Positions 40,659 to 50,235 of a DNA stretch of 64,000 bases are shown here, one piece after another. How positions within the stretch are numbered: position 1 is the first letter of the stretch; each line of letters opens with the position of its first letter. Both the position numbers and the translations under genes were made by a program. This DNA is from Caldanaerobius polysaccharolyticus DSM 13641 (lineage in GTDB: Bacteria; Bacillota; Thermoanaerobacteria; Thermoanaerobacterales; Caldanaerobiaceae), in NCBI RefSeq assembly GCF_000427425.1, contig NZ_KE386495.1:228733-292732 (forward strand), read 5' to 3'. Below the pieces are notes generated by a model. It saw nothing but the letters and a program-made list of their open reading frames with translations, made no database searches and was not told where the DNA came from.

Positions 40659-43367
40659 TTACTTAGTTATTTTAAATGTCTTTATTTCATATGGCTTAAA
40701 CACAGCACTTAAGATGCCATTATTGATTTTAAGGGTATCACCTATGGGTTTTTCCAGTAAATCCGTTTCCACTGCCTCTTTTACAGGAAGAAGTACATTT
40801 ATATTCGCATTTGCCTCAACACCATCGGTTTCAAACATTCTAATTACAATTGAGTCATCATCTTCGGCTTTCTTAATAGCTGAAGGTACAATATTCTTTG
40901 GTATGACTTCAACAACAGACAAAACATCATCCAGTATACCCTCATGAGGATCATCATAATGAGCTTCCAATCTGTTATTAAACTCATAACCACACCTGGT
41001 CGAATCAGAATCTTTCCACTGCCCTCCATGTGGGTATACGGCAAACTCTATTTCATGTTTACCCAATTCAGGTAACGGATCAGGGTTAAATGTGCTCCTT
41101 ATTAACGACATCCTTAGGGCATCATCAATATGGTCAAAACCGTATTTACAGTCATTGACGATACACAATCCGAGCCTACCGCCTTTATCATCCTTACCCA
41201 TTATGTCAACCCATTTTTGCGCTGGTACATCCTCTCCTTTATCCCTCTTTATGCTACCAAAGGGTATTTCATATGTAGCACAGGTACTACTGGCGTTAAT
41301 AGGAAATGCTATTTTCAAAAACGGCGCACCATAGTTTTTATCACCTATCTCCAGCCAGTTTACATCGAGCTTAAAATCCACTCTAGGTATACCTGTGTAT
41401 AATGATATATCCATAATGATCTCTGATTTGTTGTATTTCCTCCTAGTTCGGATCGTCGCCTTAACCGGCCCTCTTTCTACGATCTCCAAATAAGCATCTT
41501 TATCCAGATCTGTGGTCCCCAGAATTTGACCTATAACCCATGCTGACATGTTATTAGGAGCCTCATGCAACACCTGTAGAATGCCCAATTTTTTGCCCTG
41601 GGGTACATATTCTACATTTGACTTCTTATCGACAAGGCTTACTATAGCGCCTGAACCTGACTCCACACGTAATTTCAAGTATTCATTCTCTATTACCTTC
41701 TCATTCATGCCGTCAAAGGCCACCCTTGCACCACCTACATCAGAAGGTGAAATAGTCTTCTTTAAGTAATAAGTTTTATAACCGCAGCCTGGAACATTCT
41801 CTGCTGTAAACGTTATAGTGTGAAAGTTAAATCCAAACCAACTGTTAAAAGTATACTGAACAGGTATTTGCTTGTCTTTATTATCGACAAGAATAAATTT
41901 AACATCCTTGTCGAATTTCTCGTAGACATTTACCGTAACCATGTCAGTTCTGGTCCATGCCAAGGGGTTGAAAACCGTAATAGCCACATCGCCTTTTCCT
42001 TTTGTATTGATACGATTGGAAATAGCCCTAATTGATCGTTCTTTTACCATATCTGTATGTGCCTTGGTATCCTGGTACAGACCCTGGGAATACTCATATG
42101 TAGCATGAATACCGGAGCCCGGGAGTATATCGTGAAATTGATTAAACATAGTATTGACCCAGCCCTTGTAAATCTGCTTTTCAGGATATGGCAGTGAAAC
42201 TATCTTGTTAGCTAGTAAAGCGTAGACCTCAGCTTGGCCTAACATATTCTCTGAAAATCTGTTAGCCTTCTTTATATTGCTCTGAGATGTGTAACAGCCC
42301 CTAAATGTAAAGTTAAGTTCATCATTTACCACGGGGAGATTATCGATATAGCGTTCAGCAATAGTAAAGTATTCGTCTGTGGTGCTGAATTTTACCTTAG
42401 GGAATACAGGCCATTTTTCCATCTCTTTTATTGTATCAAGATGTTTTCTGGTCGGTCCACCTCCATGATCGCCTACACCATAAACTATCATATAATCTTT
42501 CATGCCGGTGGCTTTATAATGATCTACCGCTTCCACCACATCCTCGGGTTTGACAGCTCCTAGATACCATAGTTTTTCGTCGTTCCATGCCAAAACTTTT
42601 GACCCATCAGGCGCTTGCCATAAGAATAACCTATAGCCTTTCCCTGCTCTGCAGAAGTAATACCTTTTTATACCTGCCTTTACCAGTATCTGAGGATATG
42701 TCCACGCATGGCCGAATGTATCTGGTTCCCAATCTATTTTTACTGCATCATAGGGCAAACCAAACTTCTCCTTAAAATACCTCTTAGTATAGAGTATCTG
42801 GCGAACCAATGCTTCACCTGATGCCATGTTTTTATCGCCTTCTACCCATGTGTTGGCAGTTATTTCCCATTGGCCGCTTTTGACTCTCTTTCGGATCATC
42901 TCATAGGTATCGGGGCTGTAATCTTCCATGGCTTTGTATACAGAAGTCTGGCTCTGTGAAAATTTAAAATCGGGATATTCATTCATGAGTTTATCTGCTG
43001 TATTAAAGGTTTTATAGCAGGTATCTACCGTTTCCTGCCATGGCCAGAGCCAGTTCATATCAATATGTGCGTGACCCACATAGTGAATGGTAAACTCCTT
43101 GGCCACCACTGCAATAGGTTTTAGATAATCCTCAGCTTTAGTAACAGCATCTTTTACAGAGATACCTCTTTCTAGATCTCCTCTTAAACCTTTAACGGCT
43201 TCCTCCACTAAATTTGCCCATTCTTCTTTTTTATCAGGATATGCTTCCATTAATTTTTCCACAAACCTTATTTCATAAGAAAAACGCTTTAAATCCTTTT
43301 GCATATCGTCAATAGTACCTTCTAAAGTCGACAGATATTTACTTACACTTTCCAATGATATATCCAC
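40659..43367 (-). CDS. GH38 alpha-mannosidase
   Basis: The 902-residue glycoside hydrolase removes alpha-linked mannose from oligosaccharides. The zinc-binding start HYVGHAHIDMNWLWPWQET (near residue 88), the catalytic nucleophile region KIDWEPDTFGHAWTYPQI (near 210), and MFNQFHDILPGSGIH (near 400) are clear GH38 signs; the C-terminal half is the beta-sandwich region. No signal peptide is seen, so it works inside the cell on sugars imported by the ABC system directly upstream. Start is a GTG with AGGAGGG upstream. It lies 22 bases after the second permease gene and 67 bases before the RbsB-type gene, linking both transporters in one block. Confidence 0.95.
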   Translation of the reverse strand: MDISLESVSKYLSTLEGTIDDMQKDLKRFSYEIRFVEKLMEAYPDKKEEWANLVEEAVKGLRGDLERGISVKDAVTKAEDYLKPIAVVAKEFTIHYVGHAHIDMNWLWPWQETVDTCYKTFNTADKLMNEYPDFKFSQSQTSVYKAMEDYSPDTYEMIRKRVKSGQWEITANTWVEGDKNMASGEALVRQILYTKRYFKEKFGLPYDAVKIDWEPDTFGHAWTYPQILVKAGIKRYYFCRAGKGYRLFLWQAPDGSKVLAWNDEKLWYLGAVKPEDVVEAVDHYKATGMKDYMIVYGVGDHGGGPTRKHLDTIKEMEKWPVFPKVKFSTTDEYFTIAERYIDNLPVVNDELNFTFRGCYTSQSNIKKANRFSENMLGQAEVYALLANKIVSLPYPEKQIYKGWVNTMFNQFHDILPGSGIHATYEYSQGLYQDTKAHTDMVKERSIRAISNRINTKGKGDVAITVFNPLAWTRTDMVTVNVYEKFDKDVKFILVDNKDKQIPVQYTFNSWFGFNFHTITFTAENVPGCGYKTYYLKKTISPSDVGGARVAFDGMNEKVIENEYLKLRVESGSGAIVSLVDKKSNVEYVPQGKKLGILQVLHEAPNNMSAWVIGQILGTTDLDKDAYLEIVERGPVKATIRTRRKYNKSEIIMDISLYTGIPRVDFKLDVNWLEIGDKNYGAPFLKIAFPINASSTCATYEIPFGSIKRDKGEDVPAQKWVDIMGKDDKGGRLGLCIVNDCKYGFDHIDDALRMSLIRSTFNPDPLPELGKHEIEFAVYPHGGQWKDSDSTRCGYEFNNRLEAHYDDPHEGILDDVLSVVEVIPKNIVPSAIKKAEDDDSIVIRMFETDGVEANANINVLLPVKEAVETDLLEKPIGDTLKINNGILSAVFKPYEIKTFKITK

Positions 43368-43389
43368 AATAACTCCCTCCTAAATATTT

Positions 43390-44274
43390 CTATGCTTTCA
43401 TACCTGTCAATACAACACCTTCGATAAACCTTCGCTGTCCCAGGAAAAAGAATATAATAACAGGTATTACCATCAGTGTAGTAGCCGCCATCATCATACC
43501 AAATTCTGTTTGTGAACTACTTGTTTGTTGTTGAAATAATCTCAAGCCAAGAGATAAAGTGTATTTGGCTTGATCGTTTATATAAATTAATGGTCCCATA
43601 AAGTCATTCCATGCACCCATAAATTGAAATATAGCTATTGTAGTAAGCACAGGTTGTATCAACGGAAGCATTATTTTAGCATAAATTTGCCAATAGTTTG
43701 CACCATCGATAATAGCGCTTTCCTCCAGTTCTTTTGGTATCGTTAATAAAAACTGACGAATAAGGAATATATAAAATGCTCCTCCGCCAAACCACGCCGG
43801 TACCCACAAAGGCAAAAAAGTATCTACCCAGCCTAATCTACGAAACAATATATATAATGGAATCATTGTTACTTGTCCAGGCAGCATCATTGTTGCAAGT
43901 ACGATCATAAAAAATATATCTCGACCTGGCCACTTTAAACGAGCAAATGCATACGCTACTAAAGGTGCTGTTATCAAAACCCCAGCCATGCTCAAAATAA
44001 CGACTATTAATGTATTTTTTAAAAATTGCATAAACGGAAAATATATCCACATATCTACATAATTTTTCCATACGAAAGGTTTTGGAATCAATTCAGGAGG
44101 TACCTTAAATATCTGTGTATCAGGTTTGAGTGATGTTGATACCAGCCATAATAAAGGAAAAATAAATACGACGCTTCCAGCAATTAATATTAAATGATTT
44201 ATTACCTTTAATACCATTTTTCTTGCCTTTGCACGTCTTTTCCACGCCGTTTCACTGTATAAATGTACAGACAT
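43390..44274 (-). CDS. Sugar ABC transporter permease, MalG type
   Basis: The 294-residue membrane protein has six hydrophobic segments and the EAA loop ELEESAIIDGANYWQIYAKI (near residue 190), the contact point for the ATPase. It is the second permease of a CUT1 oligosaccharide importer together with the gene upstream. The ATPase of this importer is not in the operon; CUT1 systems in Firmicutes often share a distant MsmX-type ATPase. AAGGGAG precedes the ATG. Followed closely by the alpha-mannosidase, which suggests mannose-containing oligosaccharides as cargo. Confidence 0.93.
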   Translation of the reverse strand: MSVHLYSETAWKRRAKARKMVLKVINHLILIAGSVVFIFPLLWLVSTSLKPDTQIFKVPPELIPKPFVWKNYVDMWIYFPFMQFLKNTLIVVILSMAGVLITAPLVAYAFARLKWPGRDIFFMIVLATMMLPGQVTMIPLYILFRRLGWVDTFLPLWVPAWFGGGAFYIFLIRQFLLTIPKELEESAIIDGANYWQIYAKIMLPLIQPVLTTIAIFQFMGAWNDFMGPLIYINDQAKYTLSLGLRLFQQQTSSSQTEFGMMMAATTLMVIPVIIFFFLGQRRFIEGVVLTGMKA

Positions 44275-44289
44275 ATCATTTCACTCCCT

Positions 44290-45183
44290 TTATGTCTGAT
44301 CATAAAACACCCAATATTTTGACATTTTAAAGTTCACCCATGTAAAGAACATAATAATTGCAAATAATACCCATGCTAACGCTGAAGCATAACCCATTTT
44401 CCAAAAGCGAAAAGCATTGTTAAATAGATAGAATACATAAAAGAGAGTCGCATCGTTTGGTCCTCCATTTGTCATAATAAAAGCTTGCGTAAATACTTGA
44501 AATGATCCAATAATGCCCATAATCAATTGAAAAAATAATGTAGGGCTTAACATAGGTAAGGTAATATAAAAGAATTTCCGTAAGGTCCCTGCTCCATCTA
44601 ACTCAGCTGCTTCATAATAAACTCGTGGAATATTTTTTAGCCCTGCCAGATAAATTATCATACCGCCACCAGCGCCCCACAAAGACATGAGTATTAATGA
44701 TGGTTTTGCCCATGCAGGATCTGAAAGCCAGCCCGGAGCCTCTATTCCAAATGATTCAACTAGATTAGTCAATATCCCAAAATTTGGATTAAATATCCAT
44801 GCCCACAATATGGAACCAGCGACTAGCGGAACAATAGACGGCATATAATAAAGTGTACGATAAACTGCTATCCCTTTTATATCGTTATTTAGTAGAAGTG
44901 CTATTGCCAAACCTATTATTATTGTCAAAGGTACACTAAACACCACATAATAAAAAGTATTGCCCAATGATTTCCAGAATAAATCATCATGGAACATGTC
45001 TATATAATTTTTAATCCCAATCCAGGAAGGCGTTTCTAATATATTATAATCCATAAAGCTATATACTATGGAAGCAATAATTGGGTATATAGTAAAAAGA
45101 ATTACGCCTATAAACCATGGCGATGCAAACAGATAACCTGCAATCGCTTCTTTACGTGCCATAGTGCTCATATGCTTTTTCAT
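44290..45183 (-). CDS. Sugar ABC transporter permease, MalF type
   Basis: The 297-residue membrane protein, with six hydrophobic segments and the EAA loop YYEAAELDGAGTLRKFFYI (near residue 200), is the first permease of the CUT1 importer. Its stop is 15 bases before the MalG-type gene. GGGGTGAG precedes the ATG. A GC-rich hairpin in the gap upstream separates it from the binding protein gene. Confidence 0.93.
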   Translation of the reverse strand: MKKHMSTMARKEAIAGYLFASPWFIGVILFTIYPIIASIVYSFMDYNILETPSWIGIKNYIDMFHDDLFWKSLGNTFYYVVFSVPLTIIIGLAIALLLNNDIKGIAVYRTLYYMPSIVPLVAGSILWAWIFNPNFGILTNLVESFGIEAPGWLSDPAWAKPSLILMSLWGAGGGMIIYLAGLKNIPRVYYEAAELDGAGTLRKFFYITLPMLSPTLFFQLIMGIIGSFQVFTQAFIMTNGGPNDATLFYVFYLFNNAFRFWKMGYASALAWVLFAIIMFFTWVNFKMSKYWVFYDQT

Positions 45184-45219
45184 ATACTCACCCCAATATT
45201 TTTATTAATAATCAGGATA

Positions 45220-45244
45220 GGGGGACGGTAATTGACCGCCACCC
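45220..45244 (-). terminator. GC-rich intercistronic hairpin between binding protein and permease
   Basis: On the minus strand GGGTGGCGGT and ACCGTCCCCC pair around CAATT with minor mismatches. There is no T tract, so mRNA stabilisation or attenuation is more likely than full termination. A tandem ACCGGC sequence lies just upstream in the transcript (about 45270-45285). Confidence 0.5.
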
Positions 45245-45301
45245 ATTTATATCATCGTCCAGCCGGTCTGAGTTCTGCCGGTTTAGCTATAATTATGAAT
45301 T

Positions 45302-46714
45302 TTATTTATTAAAACTAGACCAGAATTTATCTAATTCTTTCTGAACATTTTGATTTGCTGCATCTAAAGCTTCTTTTGCGCCCATCTCATGATAAATAGC
45401 TTTATCTATAGCCCTACTATGTTCCGTCCATAGGGTTTCTCCTACAGGCGATACAGGACGGGCTCTAGACACACTCATAGCATCCATTCCTACCTTTATT
45501 GCATTTTTTATAGATGGATTATCGATCGGATCAACATATGTTTTAATCAATTCTTCATTTGCTGGCAAATACGCTGCAGGGAAAGGTACATAATATTTTC
45601 TACCCTGGCTCTTATTAAAAGCTGCAGCTCCAGCAGCTTGCTCTTTTATTCCTTCAGTAGTAAGCCATTTAATAACTTCAAAAGCTTCTTTGGGATGTTT
45701 AGCTCCTCTAGGAATAGCCCAGCTCCATCCGCCGCTCCATGTAATCTTTTGCTTACCTTTTGGAGCTGGTGGTAAAGCTGCACCATAATTTAAATCAGGT
45801 TTATATCTCGCATAGCTGGATATTGCATTGTTAACGGTAATCAACATTGCTACCTGTCCAGTCAAAAAAGGATCATTAGCTTCACTCTGAAAAGTAGAAG
45901 CATAAGCATTGATTTTCTTAGCTCCGCCCAATATATCATATCCTTTTACCATAAATTCCAAAGCTTGAACAATCTCAGGTGAGTTTAGAAGTGCGGTTCT
46001 CCCGTCATCACTCAAAAACTTGCCACCATTTTGAAAACCAAATAAATATAACCAACTGTTACCAAAATTAGGTATAAAGCCTATCTGTTTGAAATTGCCC
46101 TTGTTATCCGTTATCGTTAATTTTTTACTATAATCTAGCAATTCATCCCAATCCTGTGGCGGCCTATCTGGATCTAAACCTGCTTTTTTAAATAAATCTT
46201 TATTCCAGAATAGTATTCTTGTATCAGTATCCCAAGGTAATGCCCATATGTTGCCATTAAACGTTACTTCATCTACAGTATATTTAGCATATTGACTCAT
46301 ATCTAAATCACTAGCTTTTATATATTCATCCAGCGGTGTTAAAGCATTTCTAGCCGCAAATTGCGCTGCAGTAAACCTGTCTAGCCATGTAACATCTGGC
46401 GGGGAACCACTCGCTATAGCTGAGAGTAATTTAGTAACATCTTGCGTTGCGTAACCTCCTGTGCCAGGAGTAGACTGGGGTACAATTTGAATATTAGGAT
46501 GAGTTTTATTAAAAGCGTCTATCATTTCTTTATTACCACTGCCAACCGCCATGGGATTAAGTCCCCATACGATTACTTTTACTTTTTCACCTGATGAGAC
46601 ACTATCTGTCTTTGTGCTATTTGCCTTGGATGAGTTCGATGTTTTATTTGAACCGCAACCAATTAATGATATAACAAACACAAATATCAGTAAAAAGGAA
46701 AACAGTTTTTTCAT
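45302..46714 (-). CDS. Oligosaccharide-binding lipoprotein (UgpB/MalE type)
   Basis: The 470-residue extracellular solute-binding protein family 1 member has a lipoprotein signal (MKKLFSFLLIFVFVISLIGC, lipobox SLIGC), a Ser/Thr/Asn-rich linker, then KVIVWGLNPMAVGSGNKEMIDAF and the family block PPDVTWLDRFTAAQFAAR. It delivers an oligosaccharide to the two CUT1 permeases downstream. The ATG at 46714 has AGGGGG upstream; the TTG just before it is not the start. First gene of the mannoside block. Confidence 0.93.
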   Translation of the reverse strand: MKKLFSFLLIFVFVISLIGCGSNKTSNSSKANSTKTDSVSSGEKVKVIVWGLNPMAVGSGNKEMIDAFNKTHPNIQIVPQSTPGTGGYATQDVTKLLSAIASGSPPDVTWLDRFTAAQFAARNALTPLDEYIKASDLDMSQYAKYTVDEVTFNGNIWALPWDTDTRILFWNKDLFKKAGLDPDRPPQDWDELLDYSKKLTITDNKGNFKQIGFIPNFGNSWLYLFGFQNGGKFLSDDGRTALLNSPEIVQALEFMVKGYDILGGAKKINAYASTFQSEANDPFLTGQVAMLITVNNAISSYARYKPDLNYGAALPPAPKGKQKITWSGGWSWAIPRGAKHPKEAFEVIKWLTTEGIKEQAAGAAAFNKSQGRKYYVPFPAAYLPANEELIKTYVDPIDNPSIKNAIKVGMDAMSVSRARPVSPVGETLWTEHSRAIDKAIYHEMGAKEALDAANQNVQKELDKFWSSFNK

Positions 46715-46783
46715 CAATACAATCCCCCTTTTCTTAAATTAATGGGTTTTGTGTTCAGGTTTAAACATTTATCTCTTTACAAT

Positions 46784-46811
46784 ATTTATGACGACTTTAG
46801 GACATTTATGA
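46784..46811 (-). promoter_or_regulatory. Direct repeat ATTTATGA upstream of the mannoside block
   Basis: ATTTATGA at 46784-46791 and 46804-46811, exactly 20 bp apart, about two helix turns. This arrangement is typical of AraC-type or response-regulator sites. No clear -35/-10 pair was settled on here. Confidence 0.4.
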
Positions 46812-46890
46812 TAGCGTTAAAATCCTTTGATTGCTATTATTAATTTCTCAACATAAAAAAAATTCGGTATGTATTTGGAAAGACAAAATA

Positions 46891-46916
46891 TATAAAAACT
46901 GGGCTGTTAAGCCCAG
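46891..46916 (-). terminator. Intrinsic terminator at the end of the second sugar block
   Basis: On the minus strand CTGGGC (46916-46911), loop TTAACA, GCCCAG (46904-46899), then TTTTTATATATTTT. The stop codon of the isomerase gene lies in the loop. Confidence 0.9.
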
Positions 46917-47871
46917 TACATTCCGCCTTTTGCTTCAAAAGGTATGACTTCTTTTAAAAACGCCACGGCCTTTTTAAATCCCTCTTCCGCTGTAAACAAG
47001 CTGTCTTCGTGTTCTATGCTCAGAACATCGTCGTACCCCACCATTCTCAAATTGCTGACGATGTCTTTCCACAACTGATAATCATGTCCATAGCCTACAG
47101 ATCTGAATATCCACGCCCTGTTTACCTCATCACTGTAGTGCTTGGTGTCCAGAACTCCTATCCTTGGCGCATTTATGGGGTCTATCTTGGTGTCCTTGGC
47201 GTGGAAGAAGTATATGGCGTCGCCCAGATACCTTATAGCAGCCACCGGATCTATACCTTGCCAGAAGAGATGGCTGGGATCTAAGTTGGCGCCGATAGTA
47301 GGCCCTACCGCTTTCCTCAGCTTTAGCAGCGTCTCAGGATTGTACACGCAAAAACCAGGATGCATCTCCAGCGCTATCCTCTTTACGCCGTGTTCATTGG
47401 CAAATTTGACCGCTTTCTCCCAGTAAGGAATCAGCACCTCATTCCATTGATAATCCAGTACCTTCAGAAAATCCTCAGGCCACGGACATGTAACCCAGTT
47501 AGGATACTTAGAATTAGGGGAGTCCCCGGGACAACCCGAAAGGTTATAACCCTATCAATTCCCAGCTGTTCTGCCAAAAGCACGGTATTCTTAAAATCCT
47601 CGTCAAATTTCCTGGCGATTTCTTTGTCAGGATGTACAGGGTTGCCATGGGTGCTCAGCGCGCTGATTTCCACCCCTCTGTCATCAAAAGCCTTTTTAAA
47701 CTTCTTTATGCTAGCCGGATCTTTAAGAAGCTCTTCAGGATTGCAATGGGCTTTTCCGGGGTAGCCGCCAGAACCCACCTCTACCACGTTCACACCCAGC
47801 TCCACGATGTGGTCCAGGGCATCCTCCAGCTTTCTGTCCTGAAAAAGCACCATAAAAACGCCTAATTTCAT
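46907..47871 (-). pseudogene. TIM-barrel sugar isomerase/epimerase with a single-base frameshift
   Basis: Two frames together make one AP-endonuclease-2-type (IolE/SIE) protein. The N-terminal part (MKLGVFMVLFQDRKLEDALD to GIDRVITF) shifts near 47539-47541, where a T run on the coding strand has three bases instead of four; adding one restores SGCPGDSPNSKYPNWV, CPWPEDFLKVLDYQWNEV and the C-terminal part LIPYWEKAVKFANEHG to the end. Metal ligands are seen in ALEMHPGF, GANLDPSHLFW, FFHAKDTKID and SIEHEDSLF. The ATG at 47871 has GAAAGGGG upstream. Everything except one base looks intact, so either recent loss or an assembly error. Its partner at 54314 is of the same superfamily. Confidence 0.88.
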
Positions 47872-47979
47872 CAAAAAACCCCTTTCTTTCAGAGACTAAC
47901 GAAGTTCTGCTTATTGTCAACACTGCAGGAAACATGGTATCGCCGAAAAACTTCAGGTGGAAACTGCGATTACTATCCC

Positions 47980-49137
47980 TTATTCAATTTCTATCCACTT
48001 ATTACTCTTAGCTGATTTAACTATCGCTTCACAAAGTAATAATTCTCTATACCCATCTTCGAATGTCGGGAATTCAGGAGGTTCTCCTTTAATGTGACCT
48101 TTTCGTATAATATATTTGTAAAATTTCGCAAACATTTGTTTTAGAGTGTCAGGGAATCCTTCGTTATGACCACCTGGATAACTGACTATCTCCCTTGCAT
48201 ATGGACTCAGTAACGATGGATCCTTAACTAAAACTTCGTTATTCCCATCTCTTTTTCCGATCCAAAGCTCGTTAGGCCTTTCAGAATTCCAACCTATTGC
48301 TTTTTTTGAGCCATAAATTTCAAAGTAGAGCCTATTTTTTCTTCCTGCGGCAACCTGGTTTACGGTCATAGAACCATGAGCTCCATTGTTAAACCTTAGC
48401 AACACTGTTGCATAATCTTCAGTATTAATCTCAATATCCTCGTAATCTTCAGGGCTCAGTATTTTACCAGAGTAAGTTTCAACAGGTTTTAGAGGTTTTT
48501 TTCTTACAGAATGGAATGTTGCAAAATCAGCACATACCGAACTTACATTAATACTTGTTACAAATTCAATCAAGTCTAGCCAATGCGACCCTATATCCGC
48601 AACTGCTCTAGAATCCCCACTAAACTCAGGCTGAAGCCTCCAGTTAAAGTCAGTTTCGTAGAAAAGCCAATCTTGTTGGTAAGAACCGTTCACGGCAAAA
48701 ATCTTACCTAATTCGCCACTCTCAATTATTTTCCTTGCGTGATGCATTAAAGGATAAAACCTTAAATTGAAATTTACTGCATTCACAAGTTTCTTTTCCT
48801 TTGCAATTTTAATAAGTTCAGCTCCTTCAAAAGAATTCATAGCAAGCGGTTTTTCACACACAACATGCTTACCCGCTAGCAAGGCTTCCTTTGATATCTT
48901 GTAATGAAGGTGGTTTGGAGTACATACATGCACTACTTCTATTTCTTTATCGTTTAGTAAGCTTTTATAATCACCATAATACTTTTCTATATTTAGCAAT
49001 TCCGCTTTTTGCTTTGCTACTTCTTCGTTAATGTCCGCAAGAGCTACAATATCTACAAACCCAAGTCTTCTTAGCGCCTCAACATGAGCAGGGCCTATAA
49101 AGCCAGTGCCTATTATGCCTACTTTTATTTTCTGCAT
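47980..49137 (-). CDS. Gfo/Idh/MocA-family NAD(P)-dependent sugar oxidoreductase
   Basis: The roughly 385-residue protein starts [22 protein letters not shown], the Rossmann GxGxxG site; [30 protein letters not shown] contains the conserved EKP lysine (near residue 98), and [13 protein letters not shown] provides the D...H pair (near 185). These enzymes oxidise or reduce a sugar, inositol or glycoside carbonyl/hydroxyl. The ATG at 49137 has GGAGGGGG upstream; the longer frame to 49209 has none. It is the second oxidoreductase of this block, next to an isomerase/epimerase. Substrate unknown. Confidence 0.88.
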   Translation of the reverse strand: MQKIKVGIIGTGFIGPAHVEALRRLGFVDIVALADINEEVAKQKAELLNIEKYYGDYKSLLNDKEIEVVHVCTPNHLHYKISKEALLAGKHVVCEKPLAMNSFEGAELIKIAKEKKLVNAVNFNLRFYPLMHHARKIIESGELGKIFAVNGSYQQDWLFYETDFNWRLQPEFSGDSRAVADIGSHWLDLIEFVTSINVSSVCADFATFHSVRKKPLKPVETYSGKILSPEDYEDIEINTEDYATVLLRFNNGAHGSMTVNQVAAGRKNRLYFEIYGSKKAIGWNSERPNELWIGKRDGNNEVLVKDPSLLSPYAREIVSYPGGHNEGFPDTLKQMFAKFYKYIIRKGHIKGEPPEFPTFEDGYRELLLCEAIVKSAKSNKWIEIE

Positions 49138-49254
49138 TTTGTACCCCCTCCGTACATCATTTTTGCACTGTATCTCAATCTTTTTCGATTTTCTGTAATC
49201 TCCATACACTCCTATCCTGTTTCGAAAATAGTATCAATATATCTAACTTTTCTA

Positions 49255-50235
49255 TCAGTCCTTGTTCTGGTATTTATTCCCAAGCGCCACTGCAAGTATA
49301 ATAATAATCCCCCTAACTACCATCTGTTGACTTACATCTAATCCTGCTATAATAAGACCATTATTAATCATTCCCATTAGAAGTGAGCCAATTACTGAAC
49401 CTATAATAGAACCTGTTCCACCTGCCATACTGGTACCTCCGAGTATCACAGCTGCGATAACAGAAAGCTCATCACCATCACCAAAAGAATACCTACCAGC
49501 CTGCATTCTACCTGCGTATAACATTCCGGCGAAACTTGCTGCAATGCCTGAAACCGTCATTACAATAAATTTTATTTTTTGGGTATTGATCCCTGTATAT
49601 TTCGCAGCTATTTCATTACCACCTGTAGCCAGGGTTTGTTTTCCATACGGGGTATGGTTTAAAACAAAGTGCCCAATAATAAGAACAATTATTGTCCATA
49701 TGAAAAGTACAGGAAATCCCCCTATATCACCTGTACCAAAAAGAAAATTATACGTTTCGTTTAAAATCGGTACAGGGGCAGTATTAGTAATCCACATTGC
49801 AAGACCTCTTGCAATTCCCATTGTGCCTAAAGTTGCCAAGAACGCGGGGATGCCGGTCTTAGTTATAAGAAGACCATTAATAGCACCTATAGCAGCACCT
49901 ATTAAAAAACCGCCAAGTACCGCGAGAAAAATGCTGCCATTATGAGCCAGTATCAATGCAGTTACTAAAGAGGTAAGAGCCGTAATGGAGCCTACTGATA
50001 AGTCGATTTGCCCTGCAGCAATTACAAAAGTCATTGCCACAGCCATAATTGAAATCATAGCTGTTTGACGGGTAATGTTTAATAAATTTGTTAAAGTTGT
50101 AAATCCTTCAGAATGCAAAGTAATAGCAAAAAACACGAATACTGCTACAAATGCAATATAAACTATGTATTTTCTCCATTCAATCTTTTTAAAACCACTA
50201 AATGTGTTATTGCTAATATTACTCTTGGATTGCAT
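49255..50235 (-). CDS. RbsC-type sugar ABC transporter permease (second system)
   Basis: The 326-residue polytopic membrane protein has the family signs GQIDLSVGSITALTSLVTA and ILGGTSMAGGTGSIIGSV. It is the membrane channel of the importer formed with the ATPase upstream (17-base overlap) and the binding protein at 53033. GAGGAG precedes the ATG. It resembles but is clearly distinct from the permease at 37002. Confidence 0.92.
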   Translation of the reverse strand: MQSKSNISNNTFSGFKKIEWRKYIVYIAFVAVFVFFAITLHSEGFTTLTNLLNITRQTAMISIMAVAMTFVIAAGQIDLSVGSITALTSLVTALILAHNGSIFLAVLGGFLIGAAIGAINGLLITKTGIPAFLATLGTMGIARGLAMWITNTAPVPILNETYNFLFGTGDIGGFPVLFIWTIIVLIIGHFVLNHTPYGKQTLATGGNEIAAKYTGINTQKIKFIVMTVSGIAASFAGMLYAGRMQAGRYSFGDGDELSVIAAVILGGTSMAGGTGSIIGSVIGSLLMGMINNGLIIAGLDVSQQMVVRGIIIILAVALGNKYQNKD

